Under the pieces are notes generated by a model. It searched no databases and was not told where the DNA came from. It worked only from the letters and a program-made list of their open reading frames with translations. Below, in pieces: positions 28,699-37,684 of a stretch of DNA of 64,000 nucleotides (position 1 is its first letter; each line of letters begins with the position of its first letter). The position numbers and the translations under genes are program-made. Source of the DNA: Gammaproteobacteria bacterium (GTDB taxonomy: Bacteria > Pseudomonadota > Gammaproteobacteria > JAJPIJ01); assembly GCA_022071965.1 (NCBI GenBank), contig JAJVIQ010000013.1, positions 111,023 to 175,022 on the forward strand, written 5' to 3'.

Positions 28699-31600
28699 AT
28701 GGCGAGCAGACGCAAGCCCGGCAGCTCGCACAGGTCCCCGGCGCCGCGTGCGCGCGTATCGCGCTCGGCCAGCACTGCCGCGCCCGCGGCGCAGGCGCGC
28801 ACCCTGCGGCTGCGCGGGCAGGCGGTGGCGAACGTTCCCACGCCGCGCGTGGAATCCATCGACATCGTCACCCGGGCGCGGGTGCAGCTCGGAGCGGACC
28901 GCGCCGCGGCGGGCGTGGTGGAGGTGACGATCCGCCAGGACGATGTGGCCTGCCTGGAGTACTCCAACGGCTTCCGGCAGTGGCTGCGGGTGGACGATCT
29001 CCATCGCGAGTTCGGCGCGCACGCCAGCCGCGGCGGCGACGAGGAGCATATCTGGGAGGTCGATCCCCGGGTCAGGGCGGATGCCGGGGAAGGCGCCGCG
29101 CCGCGCGGACTCGGCGCGCTGGTGGTCGAGGCGCTCGAGGTGTTCGGCGTCGACCTGAAGCGCAAGACCGCCGCCGGACTGTCGCAATGGTTCGAGCGCC
29201 GGCAGCTGCATGGCAACGCGCCGGGCATCTACCGGGTCGGCCTCGAGGAGGCCTTGACACTGGAAGCGGTCACCGATCGCCTGCCGGCGACCAGGCCGGG
29301 AGAGCCGCTGCTCGTGTTCGTGCACGGTACCGCTTCGAGCACCGCGGGCAGCTTCGCGTCGCTGTGGAACCCCAGCAACAGGGCGGGCGCCGCCCTGCGC
29401 AAGGCGCTGCGGGAGCGCTACGGCCGGCAGGTGTACGCCTACGAGCACCGCTCCCTCACGATCAGCCCGATCGACAACGCCGCAGAGCTGGTCGAGAAAT
29501 TCCTGCCCGAGGGTGCCGAACTGCATCTGGTGACGCACTCCCGCGGGGGATTGATCGCGGATCTGCTCGGCCTCGCGCAACGCGTGCAGGCGCGCAACGA
29601 CCCGCTGCAGCCCGGTGCGCTCGATCGGCTGTTCGCGCGCGACCGGACGTTGGGCGCCATGATGGGTCTCGGCCGGCGCGACAGCGCCGAGACCGCCCGG
29701 GCCTACGCGGTCGAGCGGGCGCGCCTGCTCGAGCTCATGGAGGCGCTGAAGCGCCGGCGACCGCGCGTGACGCGCCTGGTGCGCGTGGCCTGCCCGGCGC
29801 GCGGCACCACGCTCGCCTCCGGGCGGCTGGATCGCTGGCTGTCGGTCGTCCAGCACTTCGCGCCCGAGATGGTCGGCGACGCGCTCGACTTCCTGCTGGC
29901 GGTGGTGCAGGAACGCACCGACCCGCGCAGCCTTCCGGGCCTGGAGGCGATGATGCCGGGCTCGGCGCTCATCCGGCTGCTCAATCATCCCGACCTGCGC
30001 ACGGCCGCGGACCTGAGCGTCATTGCGGGGGATATCGAAGGCGAATCCTTCTGGGGCAAGCTGAAGCTGGTCATGGCCGACTGGTTCTACGCCAGCGACC
30101 ACGACCTGATCGTGAATACCGGTTCGATGTACGGCGGACTGCAGCGCACCCCCGGCGCGGGGCGCTTCTTCCTCGACCAGGGACGCGAGGTCTCGCACTT
30201 TCATTACTTCGCCAACGAACGCACGGTGCGCATGCTGCAGGAGGGCCTGCTGCGCGCCGACGGCGCCCTGGCGGGCTACCGCCCGATCGGGGAGGCCAGG
30301 CACGAGAGCCCCGCCTGGCGCGAGGCGGTCGCGCGCAGTGCCCAGCGCGGTCCGCGCCCGGTGCTCATCGTGCTGCCGGGGACGATGGGCAGCGAGCTGC
30401 TGCTCGGCAGCGACTGCAAGTGGCTGGACTTCCTCGACCTCGCGCGCGGCGGGCTGGAGGATATCGGTATCGAGGCGCGCCGTGTCGTGCCGGGCAACCT
30501 GCTCGACGATTTCTATGGCGAGTTCCTGGCGTACCTGACCGGCACTCATGAGGTGGTGCCGTTCCCCTACGACTGGCGCCTGAGCCTCGTGACGCTCGCC
30601 GATCAACTGGCGCCGGTCGTGGAGGCGCGGCTGACCCAGTGCGAGAGCCATCGGCAGCCGCTGCGGATCGCCGCGCACTCCATGGGCGGACTGGTCACCC
30701 GCATGATGCTGGCGCGCCACCGGCGCCTCTGGGAGCGTCTGCGCGCGCTGCCCGGCAGCCGCTTCATCATGTTCGGCACGCCGAACGCCGGTTCCTACGA
30801 GGCCGTGCGCTGGATCACCGGCCGCAATCCCACGCTCGGCAAGCTCGCGCTGCTTGATATCACTCACGACCGCGACGAGCTGCTGCAGATCGTCACTCGC
30901 TATCCCGGCATGCTGGAGCTGCTGCCGGAATCGGGCGGCGGGCGCGACTTCGGCGATGCGCGCTTCTGGCAGCGACTGAAGGCGGAGCTCGGCGAGCAGT
31001 GGCCGGTGCCGCCGGCGGCGGAGCTGCGCGCGGTGGACGAGGTGAGGCGGCAGCTCGCGCAGTGCCCGGTCGATCCGGCGGCGATGATCTACGTGGCCGG
31101 ATGCGCGCGTCACACGGTGTGCGACTACCGCGTCGTGCCAGCCGTGCGGCGGCCGCTGCTCGGAGACATTCCCGCCAACGTGCAGTTCCTCTCCACGCGC
31201 CAGGGCGACGGCACCGTCACCTGGGCCTCCGGCCGCCTCGCCGGCGTGCCCACCTGGTACGTGGAGGACACGCGGCACGACGAGTTGCTCGCCAACCCCG
31301 CGGCGTTCCCGGCCTACGCCGAACTGCTGAGCACCGGCAGCACCTCGCGGCTGCCCGCCGCCGCGCCGCTCGCGCGCGGCGTCACCGACGCCGAGGTCCT
31401 GGAGGTCCTGCCCGCCGACCTGCCGGACAGCGTGCCGGATCCGCAGGCGGACCCGGCGATGGGCCTGGGCCCGACCCGCAGGCGCCGCCGCCGCGCCGAG
31501 GCGGTGCGCCTGCCGCGGCTGAAGGTCAGCGTACGCCACGGCGATCTCGCCTATGCGCGCTACCCCGTGTGCGTGGGCCACTACCTCGGCGACAGCATCG

Positions 31601-34341
31601 TCAGCGCCGAGGCGGCGCTCGACAGGCGCCTGGACGGGGCCCTCGGCGATCGCGTGCGGCTGGGGCTTTACCCGGGCCGGCTCGGCACGCACGAGATCTT
31701 CCTCGACACCTCGCCTTCGGCGAAACCCGGCGGCGCCGTGGTCATCGGACTCGGACAGGTGGGTGAGCTCACCCCCGGCGCGCTCGAGGCGGGCATGGCG
31801 CAGGCCATGCTGGACTACGCGCTGCACGTGGCCGATTGCCCCGATGATCGCTTCGGCGCGCGCACGGCGCCACGATCGGCGCGCGTATGCGCCCTGCTCA
31901 TCGGCACCGGCTTCAGCAACATGAGCGTGCGCGACTCGGTGGCGGCGATGCTCTGGGGCGTGCACGCGGCCAATCGCCGCCTGCTGGAGACCGGATTCAG
32001 CAACCGGGTGCTCATCGACGAGGTCGAGTTCCTGGAGCTCTATCAGGACATCGCGATCCAGGCGGTGCGCGCGCTCGCCGAGGTGCTCACCGACGGGGAG
32101 CTCGTGCAGCACGTGGACTGGTCGGCCGACGAGGCCGTGGTGATCGAGGGCCAGGGCGGGCGCCGGCGGGCGACCTTCGACGAGGGCGCGGAATGGTGGC
32201 GCAGGCTGGAGATCGGCTATGACCGCGACAGCAACACGCTGCGCTTCACGCACTATGGCGACCGGGCGCGAGCCGAGCAGACGCTGGTCTCAGGCCAGAT
32301 CCGGCTCGCGGAGGACTTCATCGCCACCGCCTGCGGCACCACCGCCAACAGCCGCGAGATATCCCGCACTCTGTTCGAGATGCTGATGCCGAACGGCCTG
32401 AAGGAGCTCGCGCCCGCCCAGCACGACATGGTTTACCTGGTCGACGAACGCTCCGCCGCGTTTCCCTGGGAGCTGATGGAGAACCGCTGGGGCACCAACG
32501 CCCGGCCGCTGGCCGTGGCCGCCGGCATGCTGCGGCAGTTGAAGACGCAGGATTTCCGGCAGGCGCCGGCCTACACCTTCGAACGCAGCGCCTACATCGT
32601 CGGCAATCCGCAGTTGCCGACGGGCGGCCGCTCGCAGCTGCGTTTCTCCGATCTGCCCGGCGCGGAGAAGGAGGCGCAGCAGGTCGGCGAGCTGCTGGCG
32701 GGATCGGGGTTCCGGGCCGCGGTGAAGGTGCGTGATTCGGCGGAGAACATCCTGACGGGTCTGCACGCCGACGCCTATCAGATCCTGCACCTGGCCGGGC
32801 ACGGCGTGCACGATGTGGAGGTGGTGGCGGCCGACTCCGGCGCCCGCGCCGAGCGGGTCTCCGGCATGGTCATCGGCGACGACGTCTATCTGACGCCCGG
32901 GGACATCAGGCAGATGCGCTGGGTGCCCGAGCTCGTGTTCATAAACTGCTGTCACCTCGGGCGCACCGACGGTCCCGCGGAGTCCTCGCCGCACTACAAC
33001 CTGCTGGCGGCCAGCGTGGCGGTGGAATTCATCAAGATGGGCGTGAAGGCCGTGATCGCCGCCGGCTGGGCGGTCGACGACGCCGCCGGCCGGCAGTTCG
33101 CCATCTCCTTCTACCGCCACATGCTGGCGGGCGCCGCCTTCGGGTACGCGGTGCGCGCGGCGCGCGAGGAGGTCTATACGCGCTTTCCGCAGGTGAACAC
33201 CTGGGGAGCCTATCAGTGCTACGGTGATCAAGACCTGCACCTGGCAGGGGGCCAGGCCGACGGCTCGAGCCGCACCACGCCGATCACGGCGGTCAGCGAA
33301 CTGGTGGCGAAGATCGACAACTGCATCGGCGACGTGCGCATGTCCGGCGGCGACGTGGCCCGGTATCGACCGAAGGTGGAGGCCTTGCTGGCGCGGGTTC
33401 CGACCGGCGCGCGGGATCGATGGCTGGCGCGCCCGGACGTCTGCGCCTCCCTCGGCGTCCTGTTCGGGGAGGCCGGGGACTACGAGCAGGCGCTCGAGTT
33501 CCTGGATCGCCTCACGGGCGCCGACAAGGCGGAATTTCCCGTGCGGGCGCTGGAGCATCGGGCGAATATCCGCGTCAAGCGCGCCTTTCAACGCTGGCGC
33601 GAGGCGCGCGGCGAGCGGGGCGGAACCGCCGCGGAGCGCCGGCGGCTGAACGTCGCCTGCAGGCAGGAGGTCGCCGGGGCGATCGCCGAGATCGAATCCC
33701 TGATGCGCTTCGGCGCGACGGCGGAGCGCCGGGCGCTGCTGGGCAGCGCTCAGAAGCGCATGGCCGCGCTGCAGATCGACGTCAAGCCGCGGGTGCTGGC
33801 GTTGCGGGACATGGCGCGGGCGTATCGCGAGGCCTTCGAGGCCGTCGCGCCCGCCGGCACGGAGCCGGGGCCGCCGCCGAGATGCGCGCCGGGCGCCGTG
33901 GGGCCGGCCGCCCCGGTGCCGGGCAGCGAGCGCGATCTGCACGCCTATTCATTGACGAACTGGGTGACAGCGAGCCTGGCGCTGAGCTGGTATCGGGCGC
34001 CGACGGACGAGGGTTGGAAGCGGGCATTGCACGCGTACTGTCCGATCGCCATCGAGCAGGCCGCGGCGCGGGAGCGCACCGATCCCAGCTACTGGAACAG
34101 CGTCGTGGGGCCCGACTGCCGGCTCGTGGCGGCGCTCGCCAGCGGCGCCATCGAAGACACCGAGGTGGCGGAGATAGGCGCCGGCTACCGCGCCGCGCTG
34201 GATCGCGGTTCCTCGCGCCGCGAATTCGGTTCGGTGCTCGATCACGTCGAGTTCCTGGTCGAGATGGCCAGGGGCGCCGGCCCGAAGTGCGCAGCCCTGC
34301 GCGAGCAGCTGGAACGGCTGGCCAAGGCGCTAACGGACTGA
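28699..34341 (+). CDS. Giant protein with two alpha/beta-hydrolase domains, CHAT protease and TPR-like tail
   Basis: A 1880-residue cytosolic protein. Residues 1-40 are basic and disordered; about 40-190 form an unrecognised N-terminal domain. A first alpha/beta hydrolase follows (VFVHGT, oxyanion region at 209-210; nucleophile Ser281 in THSRGG). A second, lecithin:cholesterol acyltransferase/lipase-like hydrolase has LPGTMGSE near 560, FPYDWR at 622-627 and Ser661 in AHSMGG. A middle alpha/beta segment (about 940-1240, VVIGLGQ at 1014-1020) is unassigned and may be Rossmann- or macro-like. The CHAT domain spans about 1250-1530 with His1368 (HLAGHG) and Cys1418 (INCCHLG). A helical TPR-like tail (GDYEQALEFLDRL) completes it. 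CHAT proteases are caspase relatives that cleave partners when activated. Lipase-type domains in the same chain suggest membrane phospholipid attack, which is inference. Confidence 0.88.
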   Translation: MASRRKPGSSHRSPAPRARVSRSASTAAPAAQARTLRLRGQAVANVPTPRVESIDIVTRARVQLGADRAAAGVVEVTIRQDDVACLEYSNGFRQWLRVDDLHREFGAHASRGGDEEHIWEVDPRVRADAGEGAAPRGLGALVVEALEVFGVDLKRKTAAGLSQWFERRQLHGNAPGIYRVGLEEALTLEAVTDRLPATRPGEPLLVFVHGTASSTAGSFASLWNPSNRAGAALRKALRERYGRQVYAYEHRSLTISPIDNAAELVEKFLPEGAELHLVTHSRGGLIADLLGLAQRVQARNDPLQPGALDRLFARDRTLGAMMGLGRRDSAETARAYAVERARLLELMEALKRRRPRVTRLVRVACPARGTTLASGRLDRWLSVVQHFAPEMVGDALDFLLAVVQERTDPRSLPGLEAMMPGSALIRLLNHPDLRTAADLSVIAGDIEGESFWGKLKLVMADWFYASDHDLIVNTGSMYGGLQRTPGAGRFFLDQGREVSHFHYFANERTVRMLQEGLLRADGALAGYRPIGEARHESPAWREAVARSAQRGPRPVLIVLPGTMGSELLLGSDCKWLDFLDLARGGLEDIGIEARRVVPGNLLDDFYGEFLAYLTGTHEVVPFPYDWRLSLVTLADQLAPVVEARLTQCESHRQPLRIAAHSMGGLVTRMMLARHRRLWERLRALPGSRFIMFGTPNAGSYEAVRWITGRNPTLGKLALLDITHDRDELLQIVTRYPGMLELLPESGGGRDFGDARFWQRLKAELGEQWPVPPAAELRAVDEVRRQLAQCPVDPAAMIYVAGCARHTVCDYRVVPAVRRPLLGDIPANVQFLSTRQGDGTVTWASGRLAGVPTWYVEDTRHDELLANPAAFPAYAELLSTGSTSRLPAAAPLARGVTDAEVLEVLPADLPDSVPDPQADPAMGLGPTRRRRRRAEAVRLPRLKVSVRHGDLAYARYPVCVGHYLGDSIVSAEAALDRRLDGALGDRVRLGLYPGRLGTHEIFLDTSPSAKPGGAVVIGLGQVGELTPGALEAGMAQAMLDYALHVADCPDDRFGARTAPRSARVCALLIGTGFSNMSVRDSVAAMLWGVHAANRRLLETGFSNRVLIDEVEFLELYQDIAIQAVRALAEVLTDGELVQHVDWSADEAVVIEGQGGRRRATFDEGAEWWRRLEIGYDRDSNTLRFTHYGDRARAEQTLVSGQIRLAEDFIATACGTTANSREISRTLFEMLMPNGLKELAPAQHDMVYLVDERSAAFPWELMENRWGTNARPLAVAAGMLRQLKTQDFRQAPAYTFERSAYIVGNPQLPTGGRSQLRFSDLPGAEKEAQQVGELLAGSGFRAAVKVRDSAENILTGLHADAYQILHLAGHGVHDVEVVAADSGARAERVSGMVIGDDVYLTPGDIRQMRWVPELVFINCCHLGRTDGPAESSPHYNLLAASVAVEFIKMGVKAVIAAGWAVDDAAGRQFAISFYRHMLAGAAFGYAVRAAREEVYTRFPQVNTWGAYQCYGDQDLHLAGGQADGSSRTTPITAVSELVAKIDNCIGDVRMSGGDVARYRPKVEALLARVPTGARDRWLARPDVCASLGVLFGEAGDYEQALEFLDRLTGADKAEFPVRALEHRANIRVKRAFQRWREARGERGGTAAERRRLNVACRQEVAGAIAEIESLMRFGATAERRALLGSAQKRMAALQIDVKPRVLALRDMARAYREAFEAVAPAGTEPGPPPRCAPGAVGPAAPVPGSERDLHAYSLTNWVTASLALSWYRAPTDEGWKRALHAYCPIAIEQAAARERTDPSYWNSVVGPDCRLVAALASGAIEDTEVAEIGAGYRAALDRGSSRREFGSVLDHVEFLVEMARGAGPKCAALREQLERLAKALTD

Positions 34342-34445
34342 CGCGCGCGCATGCCCGGCATCGCAGGCAGGCCGAGCGAGACAGCCACGGCGCGCAGGGT
34401 CCTCGGCCACCCGCCCCGGCGCGCGCCATCCGTCCCGGCAGGACG

Positions 34446-36518
34446 ATGAGCGGGATCTTCATCAGCTATCGGCGCAGCGACAGCGCGGGACACACCGGCC
34501 GGCTGTTCGATCGCCTGCGCGCCACCTTCGGCGAGCGTCGTGTGTTCATCGATGTCTGCGACATCGACGCGGGCTCCGACTTCGCCAGGGCTATCGGACG
34601 GCGCATCGGGGCCTGCGATGTGCTGCTGGCGATCATCGGGCGGGAATGGCTGGACAGTCGCAACGCCGGCGGCGGACGGCGCCTGGCGGAGACGGGGGAC
34701 TTCGTGCGCCAGGAGATCGCCGCCGCGCTGCGCCACGGGCTGGTCGTCATACCGGTGCTCGTGGAGCAGGCACGCATGCCTACGGCGGCGGAATTGCCCG
34801 CCGATATGCACGAGCTGGCCGGGCGCAATGCCTTTGCGCTCCGCGACGAGCGCTGGGACGGGGACGTCGACCAGCTCATCAGTCAGATCCGCAGACAGAT
34901 CCCGTATCGGCAGCGGTTCGCCTGGAGGCTGGCGCGGCTGGCGCCGCGGATCGCCCGTCTCGCCTTCGCCGCGGCGCTGGGCGTGGGTCTCATTCTCGGG
35001 TCCCGGCTGGCCTGGGAGCGCTGGTGGCCATCCGGCATTACCGAGGTTCCCGATGTCGCGGGCCTGGAGATCGGTGCAGCACGGTCGGCACTCGATGGCG
35101 CGGGCCTGCGACTGGGGGCGCAGGAGCACGAGTACCGGCAGGGCATCGCCGCGGACGTCGTCATCAGGCAGGAGCCTGGCGCTGGCCTGGTGGTGAGGCG
35201 GGGGCGCGCCGTGGACGTGGTGCTGGCCAGCGCGGTCGGCAAGGTGCCCACCCTGTCAGGCAGGAACCGGGCGGACGCCGCGGCGCTGCTGCGGGAGCAG
35301 GGCCTGGCCCTCGGGCTGGTCTCGGAGCGGGAGAGCGGCCTGGCCGCACCGGGGCTGGTGCTGACGCAATCGCCGCCCCCGGGCACGGTGCCCGCCGGCA
35401 ACGGACCGTTCGCGGTGGATATCGTCATCGCCAGGGCGCCGCCGGGGCCGGGAGCGGACGTGGCCGAGGTCAGACCGGTCCCCGAGCCGACGCCGGGCGA
35501 GACCCGGCCGGAGCGCACCAGGCCGTCCATCCGCGTGCCGGCCGTGAGCGGACTCTCGCTGGAGGCGGCGAAGGCCGTGATCGCGGAAGCCGGCCTGACG
35601 CTCGGCGCGGTGCGCAGGCGGCGGGTCGCGGAGGGCGCACCCGGCAGCGTGCTGTCGCAGTCACCTCCCGCGGGGAGCGAGGCCGCGCGTGCTGCGCGCA
35701 TCGATCTCACGGTCGCGCAGCGTGACGATGCCGCAGACCTGGTGACTGTGCGCCGCGTGGTGGGAATGGAGGTCGACCGGGCGAGGGCGGCGCTCGCGCG
35801 CCAGGGCCTGGCCGCGAGTGCGGCCATCGGTGAGGGGCAGGCCGGTGTCGCGTCCGGCACGGTCCTGAACCAGAGCCCGGCAGCGGGCAGTGTGGTGAAG
35901 CGGGGCACCGCCGTCGCGCTCCTCTACGCGCCCGGGGCGACGGCAGCGGCCGTGCCGGCGCTGGTCGGCCTCACGCTGGCCGCGGCCGAGCGCAGGATCC
36001 GGGAGGCCGGCATGACACCCGGCGAACGGCGCTACCGTGAGGTCGACGACCGCCCCGAAGGCACGGTGATCACGCAAGACCCACCGCCCGGCACCGTGGC
36101 CGATCGCCCGCGCGCAACGATCGCGCTGACCATCGCGCGACGCAAGCCCGATGTCCCGGCGCCGCCAGGTCGCGGAACGCTCGCACTCAGGCTCGGTGCG
36201 GCCGCGGATATCGACGCCGGCAGGATAACGGCGAGCAGCGCCGACGATCTCGCCTACAAGCCCGCCGGCGGAGGCGGTCCCTACGTGAGCGGGACCAACC
36301 TGGAACCGGTCAACGGCGCCGCCTACGCGGTGGTGGGTGCGGCGGATGCCTCGCGCTGCCGCCAGGCGATCTATTCCACGCAGGCGCGCAGCGCGGCCAA
36401 CCTGGTGAACCGGCAGCTCTGCCTGCGCACGAACGAGGGACGGTACATCGCCGTCAGGGTCGAGCGCCTGGTGAGCGGCGCCGAGGAAGCGCTGGAGATC
36501 TCCTTCACCCGCCTGTAG
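34446..36518 (+). CDS. TIR domain-transmembrane-five PASTA domain protein
   Basis: A 690-residue protein. The TIR domain (about 1-150) starts IFISYRRSDSAGHTGRLFDRL; Glu90 in FVRQEIAAAL sits where TIR NADases have their catalytic Glu. A single transmembrane helix lies near 169-186, preceded by Arg-rich sequence, so the TIR should be cytosolic and the rest periplasmic. Five PASTA repeats follow, each with the VP-x-V/L-x-G-L opening and the QSPPPGT/QSPAAGS-type ending; a Pro-rich linker separates repeats two and three. A C-terminal domain of about 120 residues contains two Cys that could form a disulphide. PASTA domains bind peptidoglycan or muropeptides in Ser/Thr kinases. The gene is 104 bases after the CHAT gene. 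Confidence 0.9.
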   Translation: MSGIFISYRRSDSAGHTGRLFDRLRATFGERRVFIDVCDIDAGSDFARAIGRRIGACDVLLAIIGREWLDSRNAGGGRRLAETGDFVRQEIAAALRHGLVVIPVLVEQARMPTAAELPADMHELAGRNAFALRDERWDGDVDQLISQIRRQIPYRQRFAWRLARLAPRIARLAFAAALGVGLILGSRLAWERWWPSGITEVPDVAGLEIGAARSALDGAGLRLGAQEHEYRQGIAADVVIRQEPGAGLVVRRGRAVDVVLASAVGKVPTLSGRNRADAAALLREQGLALGLVSERESGLAAPGLVLTQSPPPGTVPAGNGPFAVDIVIARAPPGPGADVAEVRPVPEPTPGETRPERTRPSIRVPAVSGLSLEAAKAVIAEAGLTLGAVRRRRVAEGAPGSVLSQSPPAGSEAARAARIDLTVAQRDDAADLVTVRRVVGMEVDRARAALARQGLAASAAIGEGQAGVASGTVLNQSPAAGSVVKRGTAVALLYAPGATAAAVPALVGLTLAAAERRIREAGMTPGERRYREVDDRPEGTVITQDPPPGTVADRPRATIALTIARRKPDVPAPPGRGTLALRLGAAADIDAGRITASSADDLAYKPAGGGGPYVSGTNLEPVNGAAYAVVGAADASRCRQAIYSTQARSAANLVNRQLCLRTNEGRYIAVRVERLVSGAEEALEISFTRL

Positions 36519-37149
36519 GGGTGGCGTGGTGCACACGGCCCGGGGCGTCCCCCGCCGCGTCGAGCAGCGGGCGTATGTCGATCCAGTGGATACGGCCGCC
36601 GCGGTGCCGCACCGCCTCGACCATATGCGCCGTGCCGCCTGCGGCGTCGCTGTCGATGCCGTCCCACAGGCAGATGAGCTCGAGATCGCCGCCGCCATGG
36701 CCGATGGCCTCCTCGATCATGCGCAGATTGCAGCGAGCGTAGGCTTCTGCGCCCGTGTCCGGGCCGCCTGCGGCGTCCATCTCCACGCAGCGCACCGAGG
36801 GGTGCGCGAGCACGCGGAAGAACCGTTGCGACCAGCGGTCCGGCACCGCGGAAAGGGCCTTCCGGTAGTCCACGGAGGTGCGCAGGAATCGCTGCCGCGC
36901 GAACGGCAGGTACAGTTCGACCGGCGCGCCGCGCGCCAGCATGGCCTCGGTGAAAAGCAGATCGCCGCCGCAGGCGCCCTCGGTGATCCCGAGGGTGTCC
37001 GCCCCGATCCCCAGCCTGTTCAGCATCGCGTCGATTGCGAGCGCCGCCGCCGGCTCGATCTCGGGCGGAAAGCGCCGCCGGGATCGATCCTCGGCGTCGA
37101 TCATGTGGCCGCTGAACACGACCGTGCGATTGTGGCGTTCGTGCGTCAT
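36505..37149 (-). CDS. SLOG-like (LOG/SMF Rossmann) nucleotide-sensor-type protein
   Basis: A 214-residue protein with VVFSGHMID at the start, a glycine-rich EGACGGDLLFTEAMLARGAPVELYLPF motif region, and a later ELICLWDGIDSDAAGGT. The GACGGD-x-x-F loop and the alpha/beta layout resemble the SLOG superfamily, which binds nucleotide ligands in conflict systems; the same domain occurs in proteins linked to CHAT, TIR or cyclase genes. The ATG at 37149 has a GAGGAG ribosome binding site upstream. Its 3' end overlaps the TIR-PASTA gene by 14 bases in convergent orientation. Family assignment is tentative. Confidence 0.65.
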   Translation of the reverse strand: MTHERHNRTVVFSGHMIDAEDRSRRRFPPEIEPAAALAIDAMLNRLGIGADTLGITEGACGGDLLFTEAMLARGAPVELYLPFARQRFLRTSVDYRKALSAVPDRWSQRFFRVLAHPSVRCVEMDAAGGPDTGAEAYARCNLRMIEEAIGHGGGDLELICLWDGIDSDAAGGTAHMVEAVRHRGGRIHWIDIRPLLDAAGDAPGRVHHATPTGG

Positions 37150-37684
37150 CGCTCGCCGTTTCTCCTCGCGCTGCCTCCAGTCTATCCGCTTGGCGCATCG
37201 CCGGCACGCGAACCGGCGGGGATCGATGCCTCGAAGGTGAATGCGTTTGTGCGACGAGTTGCGCTGAAAGTGCTCGCGGGAGATGGTCAACTTGAACCCG
37301 CGCCCGCGTGTTGCTAATTTCAGATCAGCGTGGTGCGCCTGTTCAGGAGGGGGAGATGCCACGACGACACAGGGAATGCACCGTCCGCGTTTTGTGCCCG
37401 GCGAATTCGCGCCGCACGTACGGTCGCGCGGCGCCCGGAGCGAGGCCGGCAGGCCAGCCATCGCGGCCTGATCGCGGTCTCGGCACTGTCAGCGATGCCT
37501 TTCCACGGGTCTGCACGGCGCATCCCCGCATGAACCGGCGAGGCTCGGGGCGATGTCTGGTCGGGACGCGCCGCGGCGCCGGTCCCTGAGCCTGCCGCGA
37601 GCCTCCAGGCGCGGCAGCGAATCGTAGTCACGGCCACCCGGGCACCGGATGAATGCCTATGCGTAAGCGCGGGGACACTTCGTC
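37150..37684. other. Non-coding stretch between the SLOG-like and membrane-protein genes
   Basis: About 535 bases without a convincing gene. One candidate of 77 codons (37356-37589, plus strand) has a strong AGGAGGGGG ribosome binding site, but its Arg-rich composition looks like random GC-rich sequence. The stretch separates divergent genes and probably carries both promoters, though none is clear. Confidence 0.45.

Noticed and set aside
28381..32253. A 1290-codon minus-strand open frame antisense to the CHAT gene
   Set aside because: Its His/Arg/Glu/Ala-rich content is typical of high-GC antisense frames; the plus-strand gene has conserved catalytic motifs.
37356..37589. A possible 77-codon gene with a strong ribosome binding site
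   Set aside because: The Arg/Pro/Gly-rich product looks random and has no signal or motif; kept only as a note in the non-coding entry.
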